DNA of 8,774 nt, taken from assembly GCA_934162615.1 (NCBI GenBank), contig CAKPJK010000044.1, forward strand, positions 1 through 8,774. The letters are read 5' to 3'. Under the pieces are notes generated by a model that did not search any database, had not been told where the DNA came from, and worked only from the letters and a program-made list of their open reading frames with translations. Positions 1-5,387 of this stretch are shown here, one piece after another (position 1 is the first letter of the stretch; each line of letters opens with the position of its first letter). Position numbers and translations under genes: made by a program. Source of the DNA: an uncultured Clostridia bacterium (GTDB taxonomy: Bacteria; Bacillota; Clostridia; TANB77; CAG-508).

Positions 1-282
1 TAGCATCGGCGTTAATATTAAATACTTTATTAAATCCAAATGATTTAATAGGTTCGTTCCCCATCCTACAAAATATAATATTAGAACATATATAATTGCT
101 GTGCCAAATGCTAAAAGATAATTTGGTTTTAAATATTTTAAATAATTTGTAAAAAATTCTTTTGAAAATACTTTTTTATACTCTGGAAGTCTTATATTAC
201 ACCAATCTACAAATTGTCCAACTCCTAATCCTAATATTCCTACTAAAATATAATATATTATATGTATATCATTTATGTACAT
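1..282 (-). CDS. Prepilin-peptidase-like (A24 family) membrane protein, N-terminal part, cut by the window edge
   Basis: The frame is open for 94 codons from an ATG at 282 down to base 1, so the gene continues beyond the left edge. The protein begins with a hydrophobic segment (about residues 8-27), then VDWCNIRLPEY, then a second hydrophobic segment (about 61-80) and the start of a third ending LTPML. A first membrane helix followed by an N-x-R-L-P motif is the usual start of type IV prepilin leader peptidases, which cleave and methylate pilin-like signal peptides at the membrane. The zinc-binding cysteine pairs of classical members are not seen, and the catalytic aspartates would lie outside the window, so activity cannot be judged. 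The start is well supported: the ribosome binding site TAGGAGA overlaps the yqeG stop codon with only nine bases between the genes, implying translational coupling. Family assignment from the N-terminus alone is moderate. Confidence 0.6.
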   Translation of the reverse strand, partial: MYINDIHIIYYILVGILGLGVGQFVDWCNIRLPEYKKVFSKEFFTNYLKYLKPNYLLAFGTAIIYVLILYFVGWGTNLLNHLDLIKYLILTPML

Positions 283-291
283 TTTTATCTC

Positions 292-798
292 CTACTTTTC
301 TTTTGATTCTAATGATTTTTCGTATCTTTTTATAACATAGTTTTCTAATGGTCTCTTTATTTTTGTAATTAATAAATCCTTTTTTGCTATCGGTTCTACT
401 AATATAGTAAACATTTTACATCTATTTGCCCCTATTACATCTGTAAATATTTGATCTCCTACTGCTGCTATATTTTCATTTTTTTCATCTAACATTTTTA
501 TTGCTTTATTAAATCCTCTTTTTAAAGGTTTTGTTGCAAAAAATACATATGGTATTTCTAGTTTATCTGCCACCATTTTTACTTTTTCTTTTTTATTGCT
601 ATTTGAAACTATAAAAAATTTTATTCCTTCTTGTTTTAGTTTTTCACACCATTTTTCTGTTCCTTCTAGCATATTTTTATCAAAATCTATTAAAGTATTA
701 TCTACATCTAATATTAGTGCTTTTATATTATTTTTATTTAAAAAATCTATTGTTATTTCTTTTATATTTTTTAAATAGGCATTTGGGTACAACTTCAT
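292..798 (-). CDS. yqeG: YqeG family HAD-IIIA phosphatase
   Basis: This is a complete 168-residue protein, the usual length for YqeG, a small cytoplasmic HAD-superfamily phosphatase whose physiological substrate is not established. HAD motif I is DVDNTLIDFD at residues 31-40 (nucleophile D31, acid/base D33), motif II is the serine of VSNS at about 65, motif III is the lysine of ATKP at 90, and motif IV is GDQIFTD at 114-120 with D115 and D120 binding magnesium. The ATG at 798 is preceded by AGGAGGAT with a seven-base gap, and a good promoter lies at 828-856. The stop codon is embedded in the ribosome binding site of the next gene, so the two form an operon. The C-terminus is lysine/glutamate-rich. 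The family call is confident; the reaction in the cell is not known. Confidence 0.93.
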   Translation of the reverse strand: MKLYPNAYLKNIKEITIDFLNKNNIKALILDVDNTLIDFDKNMLEGTEKWCEKLKQEGIKFFIVSNSNKKEKVKMVADKLEIPYVFFATKPLKRGFNKAIKMLDEKNENIAAVGDQIFTDVIGANRCKMFTILVEPIAKKDLLITKIKRPLENYVIKRYEKSLESKEK

Positions 799-827
799 CG
801 CAAAATCCTCCTATTATTTTCAAAAAT

Positions 828-856
828 ATCTTATCAATACATATGCTTTTTGTCAA
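828..856 (-). promoter_or_regulatory. Predicted sigma-A promoter of yqeG
   Basis: Read on the minus strand, a perfect -35 box TTGACA (851-856) is followed 17 bases later by TAAGAT (828-833), a -10 box with two differences from TATAAT. It lies about 30 bases upstream of the yqeG start, directly after the large inverted repeat, so yqeG and the downstream membrane gene appear to start their own transcript rather than depend on sleB. Confidence 0.7.
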
Positions 857-890
857 GGAATTTTTTCTTAGAAACAGACTTAAATTTAGA

Positions 891-993
891 AAACTAATAG
901 GGACGGGCCGATTTAGTTTAGCTAAAAAGTAAAATTAGTAAAAATAGTAAAAAATAAAAACGCTAAACTAAATCGGCCCGTCCCTATTAGTTT
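891..993. repeat. Perfect 32-bp inverted repeat with 39-base A-rich loop (palindromic element or terminator)
   Basis: Bases 891-922 are the exact reverse complement of 962-993; the 39-base centre is almost pure A on the plus strand. The arms contain the GC-rich core GGGACGGGCC, very unlike the surrounding AT-rich DNA. Similarity continues imperfectly outward (TTTAGA on the left, TCTAAA on the right, offset by two bases). The element begins about 10 bases after the sleB stop codon and ends before the yqeG promoter. On the minus strand the hairpin is followed by only a short T run, so it could terminate sleB transcription weakly. The GGGACG core recalls palindromes common in clostridial genomes; that comparison is from memory. 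No clear target-site duplication was seen. Confidence 0.8.
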
Positions 994-1003
994 CGTCTAA
1001 AAT

Positions 1004-1694
1004 TTATTTGCAGAATCTATGGTTTCCAATAGTTACAGTCATTGGTCTTGACCATATCCATTTATTTGTTGCAGTATTTGGATTAAAATAATATATTGCT
1101 CCATATGAAGGATCCCATCCATTTAAAGCATCTTGCGCTGCTTTTATTGCAGTACTATTAGGACTCATGTTTATTTGTCCATCTTTTACAACATCAAATG
1201 CTCCATTTTGATATATTACTCCTGATATTGTATTAGGGAAACTTGAACTTTTTACTCTATTTAAAACAACCGCTGCAACCGCAACTTGTCCAGTATATGG
1301 TTCCCCTCTAGCTTCCCCATACACTAGCCTTGCTAACAAATTTAAATTATTTGAATTTGTTGAAGAACTAGATGAAGTTGATGAATTATAAATTCCCATT
1401 GCTTGTAAAGTTTTTGTTCCAGCTATTCCATCTACTGTTAAGCCATTTTTTCTTTGAAAATATTTAACTGCTGCTAGTGTTTGACTACCATAAATACCAT
1501 CAACACTTCCATTATAATATCCCCATCTTTTTAACTTTGTTTGTATAGTAATTACTTCTTGTCCGTCTTGAGCCATATTTTGAAAGTGCTTGTACTTGTT
1601 GATTTCTAAAGAATATATTATAACTAATAAATATTGTAAATAATATTGATAATATTATAATTGGTTTTATATTTTTCTTTATTTTCATTTTCAT
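1004..1694 (-). pseudogene. sleB: SleB-like spore cortex-lytic enzyme, frameshifted
   Basis: The gene starts at 1694 behind GAGGTGG (seven-base gap). It encodes a lysine-rich N-terminus and signal/membrane segment (about residues 6-24) and reads to ALSKYGSR, where the frame is lost; that frame stops at 1512. The rest is in the next frame: a peptidoglycan-binding domain (WGYYNGSVDG through GLTVDGIAG), a Ser/Asn linker, then a hydrolase_2 (SleB/CwlJ) domain with LVYGEARGEPYTGQ, whose first GEA glutamate is the expected catalytic residue, and a typical ending WSRPMTVTIGNHRF. Removing one base near 1563-1566 joins the two parts as KYGSRGQEV, the expected junction, giving about 229 residues. SleB lytic transglycosylases degrade spore cortex peptidoglycan during germination. 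No slippery heptamer is present, so this is a recent pseudogene or a sequencing error. The shorter frame from 1576 lacks any export signal. Confidence 0.85.
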
Positions 1695-1701
1695 AAAAAA
1701 T

Positions 1702-1738
1702 CCACCTCATTTGGAATTATTTTCTCCAAATTTAGTGG
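1702..1738 (-). promoter_or_regulatory. Leader hairpin covering the sleB ribosome binding site
   Basis: On the minus strand, ATTTGGA (1725-1731) pairs with TCCAAAT (1709-1715) around a nine-base loop. A second block, CCAC (1735-1738), pairs with the GTGG (1702-1705) that forms part of the sleB Shine-Dalgarno sequence GAGGTGG, across a 3x3 internal loop. The structure lies in the 56 bases between the toxin stop and the sleB start. It could damp sleB translation; this is inferred from pairing only. Confidence 0.35.
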
Positions 1739-1750
1739 TTTTATACAAAT

Positions 1751-2233
1751 TTATTCATTTATTTCGTTTATTAATTTTTCTTTTATGTACGTTATTCTCT
1801 GCTCAAATTTATTAGGATTTTGTTTTTCATATAACAATATTCTTTTTAATTTTTTCTTTATGCTTTCTATTTGTTGTTTATTTTTTATAATTAGATGTTT
1901 TCCATTGATTTTATATTCTCTTTCTACATATTTATCTATGATTGGAAATACTGAACTAATGCAATATATAGCTGGATAGTTTGTATATCCTACATGATAA
2001 TAGCAAGATGCAATTCCTTTTTTCATGTTTGCATATTTATAAATTCTATCCATATTTTTATTTTCTGTTATTTTACTTGTTGGTATTGCCCAATATAATC
2101 CTTCTATCTTATTATCTTTCATGCAACAAAATGTTGGTCTATTTTCTATTTTGTTATTTTTAAATTTACAGTCTTCTTCCTCAAATTTATTAAAAAATTC
2201 TTGTTTAATAATATAAACACCATCTTCAATCAT
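1751..2233 (-). CDS. Type III toxin-antitoxin toxin, CptN/ToxN-like endoribonuclease
   Basis: This is a complete 160-residue, lysine-rich cytoplasmic protein with no signal peptide or membrane segment. The block at residues 32-55, reading RPTFCCMKDN then GLYWAIPTSKI, followed by a conserved-looking centre (HVGYTNYPAIYCISSVFPI) and a charged helical C-terminus, matches my knowledge of the CptIN/ToxIN toxins, which cut mRNA and are held inactive by a repeat RNA. S53-K54 sits where ToxN has its catalytic serine/lysine region; this alignment is by eye. Length is within the family range. The gene starts at ATG 2233 after AAAGG with a rather long 12-base gap. Directly upstream on the same strand are a terminator and two pseudoknot repeats with their own promoter, the defining context of type III systems, and this context carries much of the call. 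CptN is the best fit; ToxN or TenpN cannot be excluded. Confidence 0.82.
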   Translation of the reverse strand: MIEDGVYIIKQEFFNKFEEEDCKFKNNKIENRPTFCCMKDNKIEGLYWAIPTSKITENKNMDRIYKYANMKKGIASCYYHVGYTNYPAIYCISSVFPIIDKYVEREYKINGKHLIIKNKQQIESIKKKLKRILLYEKQNPNKFEQRITYIKEKLINEINE

Positions 2234-2261
2234 ATTATTTTATTACCTTTCTTTGGGAATT

Positions 2262-2286
2262 TATTTATAATAGATTATTATAAATA
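2262..2286. repeat. A/T-only perfect inverted repeat between antitoxin terminator and toxin
   Basis: Eleven bases (2262-2272) are exactly complementary to 2276-2286 around a three-base centre GAT. It lies after the antitoxin terminator and about ten bases before the toxin ribosome binding site. In the read-through transcript it would form a hairpin at the 5' side of the toxin message. In such AT-rich DNA a chance palindrome of this kind is possible. Confidence 0.5.
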
Positions 2287-2293
2287 CTTATAG

Positions 2294-2332
2294 AAAAAAA
2301 ATAAAAAGGTTTCCTAATCAAATTAAGAAACC
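2294..2332 (-). terminator. Intrinsic terminator between antitoxin RNA and toxin gene
   Basis: On the minus strand GGTTTCTTAAT pairs with ATTAGGAAACC (11 bp, one G-U) around a TTG loop, followed immediately by T5-A-T8. It begins directly after the second antitoxin repeat. In type III systems a terminator here makes most transcripts end after the repeats, keeping antitoxin RNA in excess over toxin mRNA. Confidence 0.93.
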
Positions 2333-2377
2333 CTCTTCTATCTAACAATTTATCACAACGCATGTTAGATACGCGTT
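2331..2377 (-). repeat. Antitoxin RNA repeat 2 (47 nt, pseudoknot)
   Basis: Stem 1 pairs AACGCGT (2371-2377) with ATGCGTT (2357-2363), seven pairs including one G-U. The intervening ATCTAAC (2364-2370) pairs with GTTAGAT (2340-2346) downstream to form stem 2, seven perfect pairs. The joining strand GTGATAAATT is ten bases. The tail AGAAGAGGG leads into the terminator stem. Confidence 0.87.
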
Positions 2378-2424
2378 CATTCTATCCACCAACAATTTAT
2401 TAATAACGCAAGTTGGTTTGCGTT
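2378..2424 (-). repeat. Antitoxin RNA repeat 1 (47 nt, pseudoknot)
   Basis: Stem 1 pairs AACGCAA (2418-2424) with TTGCGTT (2405-2411), seven perfect pairs. The intervening ACCAAC (2412-2417) pairs with GTTGGT (2388-2393), forming stem 2. The joining strand ATTAATAAATT is eleven bases and shares ATAAATT with repeat 2. The tail GGATAGAATG separates it from repeat 2 and is the likely region of toxin processing. Confidence 0.87.
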
Positions 2425-2461
2425 TTTTCTTCATATAGAATTCTTTTTAATTAGTATTTAT

Positions 2462-2491
2462 ATTATAATATTATTTTATGTAAAAAGTCAA
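2462..2491 (-). promoter_or_regulatory. Promoter of the antitoxin RNA and toxin
   Basis: On the minus strand TTGACT (2486-2491) and a perfect TATAAT (2462-2467) are separated by 18 bases. The start point would fall near 2455, 31 bases before the first pseudoknot repeat. This is the only strong promoter between the pyrG stop and the toxin, so it should drive both the antitoxin RNA and, through terminator read-through, the toxin. Confidence 0.85.
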
Positions 2492-2524
2492 TATTTATTA
2501 ACACTTTTTTTAATATTTTCATTT

Positions 2525-4129
2525 CTATTTTTCGACTTTTTTTGCTGCTTTTACTAATGCTACAAATAATGGCGCTGGTTTATCTGGTCTTGATTTAAAT
2601 TCTGGATGAAATTGTGATGCTATGAAAAATGGGTGATTTTCTATTTCTACCATTTCTACTAGTGTTCCATCAGGTGATGTTCCAGAAATAGTAAGTCCTG
2701 CTTTTTCCATTTTTTCTCTGTAATCATTATTATATTCAAAACGATGACGATGTCTTTCATTTATATTTATTTCTTTATAAACTCTATTAGCAAGAGTTCC
2801 TTCTTTTATTTTACAAGGATAACTTCCAAGTCTCATTGTTCCACCTTTTCTTGTAACAACCTTTTGATCTGTCATAATATGAATAACAGGGTTTTTACAC
2901 TCTGGTTCAAATTCTTCTGAATTTACATCTTCTAATTTTAATACATTTCTTGCAAACTCAACAACTGCCATTTGCATTCCTAAACATATTCCTAAAAATG
3001 GTACTTTGTTTTCCCTTGCATATTTTATTGTTTCTATTTTTCCCTCTATTCCTCTATTTCCAAAACCTCCAGGAACAACTATTCCATCTATTCCTTTTAA
3101 TTTTTCTTTTACATTTTTATTTGTAATTTCTTCAGAGTCAATATATTTAACATCTATTTTTACACCATTTTCAAATCCTGCATGTCTTAAACTTTCTGCT
3201 ACTGATAAATAAGAATCTTCTAATCTTACATATTTTCCAACTATTGCTATAGTAACTACTTTATCTGTAACATTATTAATTTTTTCTATCATTTTCTCCC
3301 ATTCTCTATTATTTGGTTCTTTATTTTCCAAATTTAGATGTCTACATACCTGAACAGCTAATCCTTCATTTTCTAGCATTAAAGGCACTTCGTATAAACA
3401 TCCTGCTGTTCTGTTTGCAATAATATCTTCTTTTCTTACATTGCAAAACAAAGCCATTTTTTCTCTCATATTATCTGGTATTTCTGTTTCTGAACGACAT
3501 ACTAATATATCTGGTTTTATTCCAAAAGATTGTAATTCTTTTACAGAATGTTGAGTTGGTTTTGATTTTAATTCATTTGAACCATGTATATAAGGAAGAA
3601 GTGTCACATGAATATATACTACATCCTCTGGTGAATTTTCTATTCCTACTTGTCTAATTGTTTCTATAAGAGATAATCCTTCTATATCTCCTACAGTTCC
3701 ACCTAATTCAGTAATAACTATATCTACATCTGTATCTTCAAATGCATATATTTTTTCTTTTATTGCATTTGTTATATGAGGAATAACTTGAACTGTTTTT
3801 CCTAAGTAATCTCCTCTTCTTTCTCTATCTAATACTTCCTGATAAATTTTTCCCATTGTTATACTAGAATTTTTACTTAAATTTTCATCTGTAAATCTCT
3901 CATAATGTCCTAAATCCAAGTCTGTTTCTGCTCCATCATCTGTTACAAATACTTCTCCATGTTCATATGGACTCATTGTTCCTGGATCTACATTTATATA
4001 TGGATCAAATTTTTGAATTGTTACTTTATACCCTCTATTTTTTAATAATCTTCCTAATGATGCTGCTGTTATTCCTTTTCCTAGTCCTGATACTACTCCT
4101 CCTGTTACAAATACATATTTTGTGTTCAT
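2525..4129 (-). CDS. pyrG: CTP synthase
   Basis: This complete 534-residue protein has the standard length of bacterial CTP synthase, the cytoplasmic enzyme that aminates UTP to CTP using ATP and glutamine. The N-terminal synthase domain has the nucleotide loop GGVVSGLGKG (10-19), FDPYINVDPGTMSP (41-54) and EHGEVFVTDDG (56-66). The C-terminal class I glutamine amidotransferase domain has VVPGGFGNRG, the nucleophile elbow GICLGMQ with C382, and the QFHPEF segment supplying H508 and E510. All catalytic residues are present. The start at 4129 follows AGGAGGA with a six-base gap. An attenuator-like hairpin lies in the leader and no room for a promoter remains after it, so expression is likely controlled by premature termination, as is known for pyrG in Bacillus. 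The downstream toxin-antitoxin locus has its own promoter. Confidence 0.98.
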   Translation of the reverse strand: MNTKYVFVTGGVVSGLGKGITAASLGRLLKNRGYKVTIQKFDPYINVDPGTMSPYEHGEVFVTDDGAETDLDLGHYERFTDENLSKNSSITMGKIYQEVLDRERRGDYLGKTVQVIPHITNAIKEKIYAFEDTDVDIVITELGGTVGDIEGLSLIETIRQVGIENSPEDVVYIHVTLLPYIHGSNELKSKPTQHSVKELQSFGIKPDILVCRSETEIPDNMREKMALFCNVRKEDIIANRTAGCLYEVPLMLENEGLAVQVCRHLNLENKEPNNREWEKMIEKINNVTDKVVTIAIVGKYVRLEDSYLSVAESLRHAGFENGVKIDVKYIDSEEITNKNVKEKLKGIDGIVVPGGFGNRGIEGKIETIKYARENKVPFLGICLGMQMAVVEFARNVLKLEDVNSEEFEPECKNPVIHIMTDQKVVTRKGGTMRLGSYPCKIKEGTLANRVYKEININERHRHRFEYNNDYREKMEKAGLTISGTSPDGTLVEMVEIENHPFFIASQFHPEFKSRPDKPAPLFVALVKAAKKVEK

Positions 4130-4149
4130 TGTTTCTCCTCCTATTAAAT

Positions 4150-4200
4150 AAAAAAAATAGATTAAAATAAAAACTGCAAAATCGGTTTTTTTTTAATCTA
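4150..4200 (-). terminator. Leader attenuator/terminator in front of pyrG
   Basis: On the minus strand TAGATTAAAA (4191-4200) pairs with TTTTAATCTA (4158-4167). An inner AAAAAC/GTTTTT block lengthens the stem, and eight T residues (4150-4157) follow. It ends eight bases before the pyrG Shine-Dalgarno, leaving no space for a promoter after it, so the pyrG transcript must read through it. This is the layout of transcription attenuation. The long G run at the start site that is used in B. subtilis pyrG is not seen here. Confidence 0.75.
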
Positions 4201-4216
4201 TCATAACCATATTAAT

Positions 4217-4245
4217 ATATTATCATTTTTTTATTATTTTTTCAA
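4217..4245 (-). promoter_or_regulatory. Candidate pyrG promoter
   Basis: On the minus strand TTGAAA (4240-4245) lies 17 bases from TAATAT (4217-4222), a weak -10 box; GATAAT at 4219-4224 is an alternative with 15-base spacing. A start around 4210 would place the attenuator hairpin about ten bases into the leader. The local DNA is almost pure A/T, so chance matches are likely. Confidence 0.4.
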
Positions 4246-4308
4246 TATATTTTTTAACTTTTCATCTACTATTTGTTACAGGTTAATGGTTTATTTTAAA
4301 TTAATACA

Positions 4309-4493
4309 AAGAAAGACTGAAATATAAGCTTTAAATGAAGTGACGAATGTGCATGGAGAAATTTTAGAAATTCTACGCAGATTTATGGAAAGAGTTCACG
4401 AGAGTGGAAGGGAGCCATAAAGCAAGTTAGAATTTCTTAAATTTCATAATAAGCCGAGGAATGTAATGAAAAGCTTATATTTCAGTCTTTCTT
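4309..4493. repeat. 185-bp element with perfect 24-bp terminal inverted repeats and RNA-like interior (MITE or structured RNA)
   Basis: Bases 4309-4332 are the exact reverse complement of 4470-4493. Inside, 4358-4374 pairs with 4429-4445 (16 of 17), then TTTATGG (4382-4388) pairs with CCATAAA (4415-4421), then TTCAC (4395-4399) pairs with GTGGA (4404-4408) around a GAGA loop. The GAGA loop (a GNRA tetraloop) and a G-U pair favour the plus strand as the RNA sense, opposite to all genes here. The two junctions (4333-4357, 4446-4469) are purine-rich. Base composition is visibly richer in G than its surroundings. No convincing protein frame, promoter or target duplication was found. I do not recognise a known RNA family. 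It occupies about half of the 399-base gap between pyrG and the next gene; the remainder holds the pyrG leader. Confidence 0.7.
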
Positions 4494-4528
4494 ATAAAAA
4501 CCCAATAAAAATCATTAACTAGTAACTA

Positions 4529-5275
4529 CTATTTTGTTAAATCATCTAATGTAGAATATGGTAAACAAGTTCCATCACTTTTTATGAGCAATACACCCAT
4601 GCCACCAATGCCATTCTCATCTCCACCTTCTATTTTAACAATATCACTAATATCTGTAATTCCTTTTAGTTCTTTCTCTTCAGACTCAAAAACTGTTTTC
4701 CAATTAGTTGAATTATTTGTTCTAAATCTAACATATGTAACTGTTCCATCTTCTTTTAGAAATATAATGAAACTATTACCTGCTGCTTGTCCTTCTTCAC
4801 AATACCATGCATTAACAACATTATCTGAAATCTTTTTTAAATTATTTGCAGATGAGTATTCTTTAACAGAACTTAGATAAATATATGCCTCATGTTTATT
4901 ATTAATTGATACATATCCATTACCATTATTATCATCATAACCTGATAAATCAACGTAAATCATATTATCTTCGCCTAATTCTTTTACTACTGATTTACTA
5001 AAATTACTTCTATATTCATTTATATTATTTGTACTGCTAGAAGATTTTTCTGTATTGTCAGTTTCATCATTTATTTTGTCTGATGAGTCATCCGTATTTT
5101 TCTGTACATTTTCTAATTCACTAATTTTACTGTTTAGTTTTGATACTTTGTCAGTTTCAATTGTTTTTTCATTTTATAATTGGTAAACAAAATATCCCAT
5201 TGCAATAATAACAATTATTGCTAAAACTAAAAGTATTGTTGATACATTTGCTTTTGCCTCATTTTTTTCTTCCAT
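4529..5275 (-). pseudogene. Membrane-anchored protein of unknown function, interrupted by an in-frame stop
   Basis: A single frame runs 248 codons from the ATG at 5275 (Shine-Dalgarno GGGGGGAG, about seven bases upstream) to the stop at 4529, broken only by TAA at 5174-5176 (codon 34). The first part encodes a short acidic N-terminus and one membrane helix (about residues 13-33, ending YFVYQL). After the stop come a predicted coiled coil (about 35-58), a Ser/Asn/Asp-rich linker (about 60-85), and a C-terminal domain of about 150 residues rich in predicted strands, with two similar FLKEDGTVTY and LLIKSDGTCL hairpin-like segments. This suggests a cytoplasm-start, single-pass protein with an extracellular domain. 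The frame is intact on both sides of the TAA, so the change is recent, a sequencing error, or read through. The nearest ATG after the stop (4963) has no good ribosome binding site and would lack the anchor. I do not recognise the family. Confidence 0.75.
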
Positions 5276-5314
5276 TTCTTTCTCCCCCCTTTCTTTAGTA
5301 TAAATTATATCTTC

Positions 5315-5343
5315 ATTTTACATTTAATGTGATAATCTGTCAA
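5315..5343 (-). promoter_or_regulatory. Strong promoter of the interrupted membrane-protein gene
   Basis: On the minus strand a perfect TTGACA (5338-5343) is followed after 17 bases by TAAAAT (5315-5320). It lies between the hsp20 terminator and the gene start, giving a leader of about 30 bases. The gene is therefore a separate transcription unit and still has a promoter despite the internal stop. Confidence 0.8.
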
Positions 5344-5359
5344 TACATTCATAGAGCAC

Positions 5360-5387
5360 AAAAAAGAAGCCTGTTACGGCCTCTTCT
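5360..5387 (-). terminator. Intrinsic terminator of hsp20
   Basis: On the minus strand AGAAGAGGCC (5378-5387) pairs with GGCTTCTTTT (5362-5371, two G-U pairs) around a six-base loop, with a six-T run at 5360-5365. The hairpin overlaps the last two bases of the hsp20 stop codon, so it closes the hsp20 transcript very tightly. Confidence 0.85.

Larger units (their letters stand above)
2294..2455 (-). ncRNA. Type III antitoxin RNA (CptI/ToxI-like), two pseudoknot repeats
   Basis: The predicted transcript starts about seven bases after the -10 box (near 2455), has a leader of about 30 bases, then two 47-nt repeats (2378-2424 and 2331-2377), and ends at the terminator. Each repeat can form an H-type pseudoknot, and the two copies differ at paired positions in a compensating way. 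There is no open reading frame of note and no ribosome binding site. Its place upstream of a CptN/ToxN-like toxin gene identifies it as the RNA antitoxin, which would be cut into single repeats by the toxin and bind it in a closed ring complex. The exact 5' end and processing sites are inferred. Confidence 0.87.

Noticed and set aside
1004..1576. The 190-residue hydrolase frame as an independent intact gene
   Set aside because: Its ATG lacks a ribosome binding site and the protein would lack the signal peptide that is found, correctly placed, in the adjacent frame.
1555..1580. Programmed ribosomal frameshifting in sleB
   Set aside because: No slippery heptamer or downstream stimulatory structure is visible at the junction.
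2331..2424. The two 47-nt repeats as a CRISPR remnant
   Set aside because: There are only two copies, they diverge at many positions, they abut with no unique spacers, and they fold as interleaved pseudoknots next to a toxin gene.
3967..4170. Plus-strand frames of 60-114 codons across the window
   Set aside because: They lie opposite well-supported minus-strand genes, are low-complexity in Phe/Leu/Ser as expected for reverse complements of AT-rich genes, and have no convincing ribosome binding sites.
4262..4300. A plus-strand promoter for the 185-bp element (TTGTTA then TTAAAT)
   Set aside because: Both boxes are poor matches and such pairs occur by chance in DNA this rich in A and T.
4529..4963. 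The 144-residue frame as a separate gene
   Set aside because: The frame continues upstream through a coiled coil to a stop directly after a membrane helix with a strong promoter and ribosome binding site, so it is the tail of a larger interrupted gene.
5082..5089. CTGATGAG on the plus strand, reminiscent of a hammerhead ribozyme core
   Set aside because: No matching GAAA strand or flanking stems were found, and it lies antisense within a protein-coding frame.
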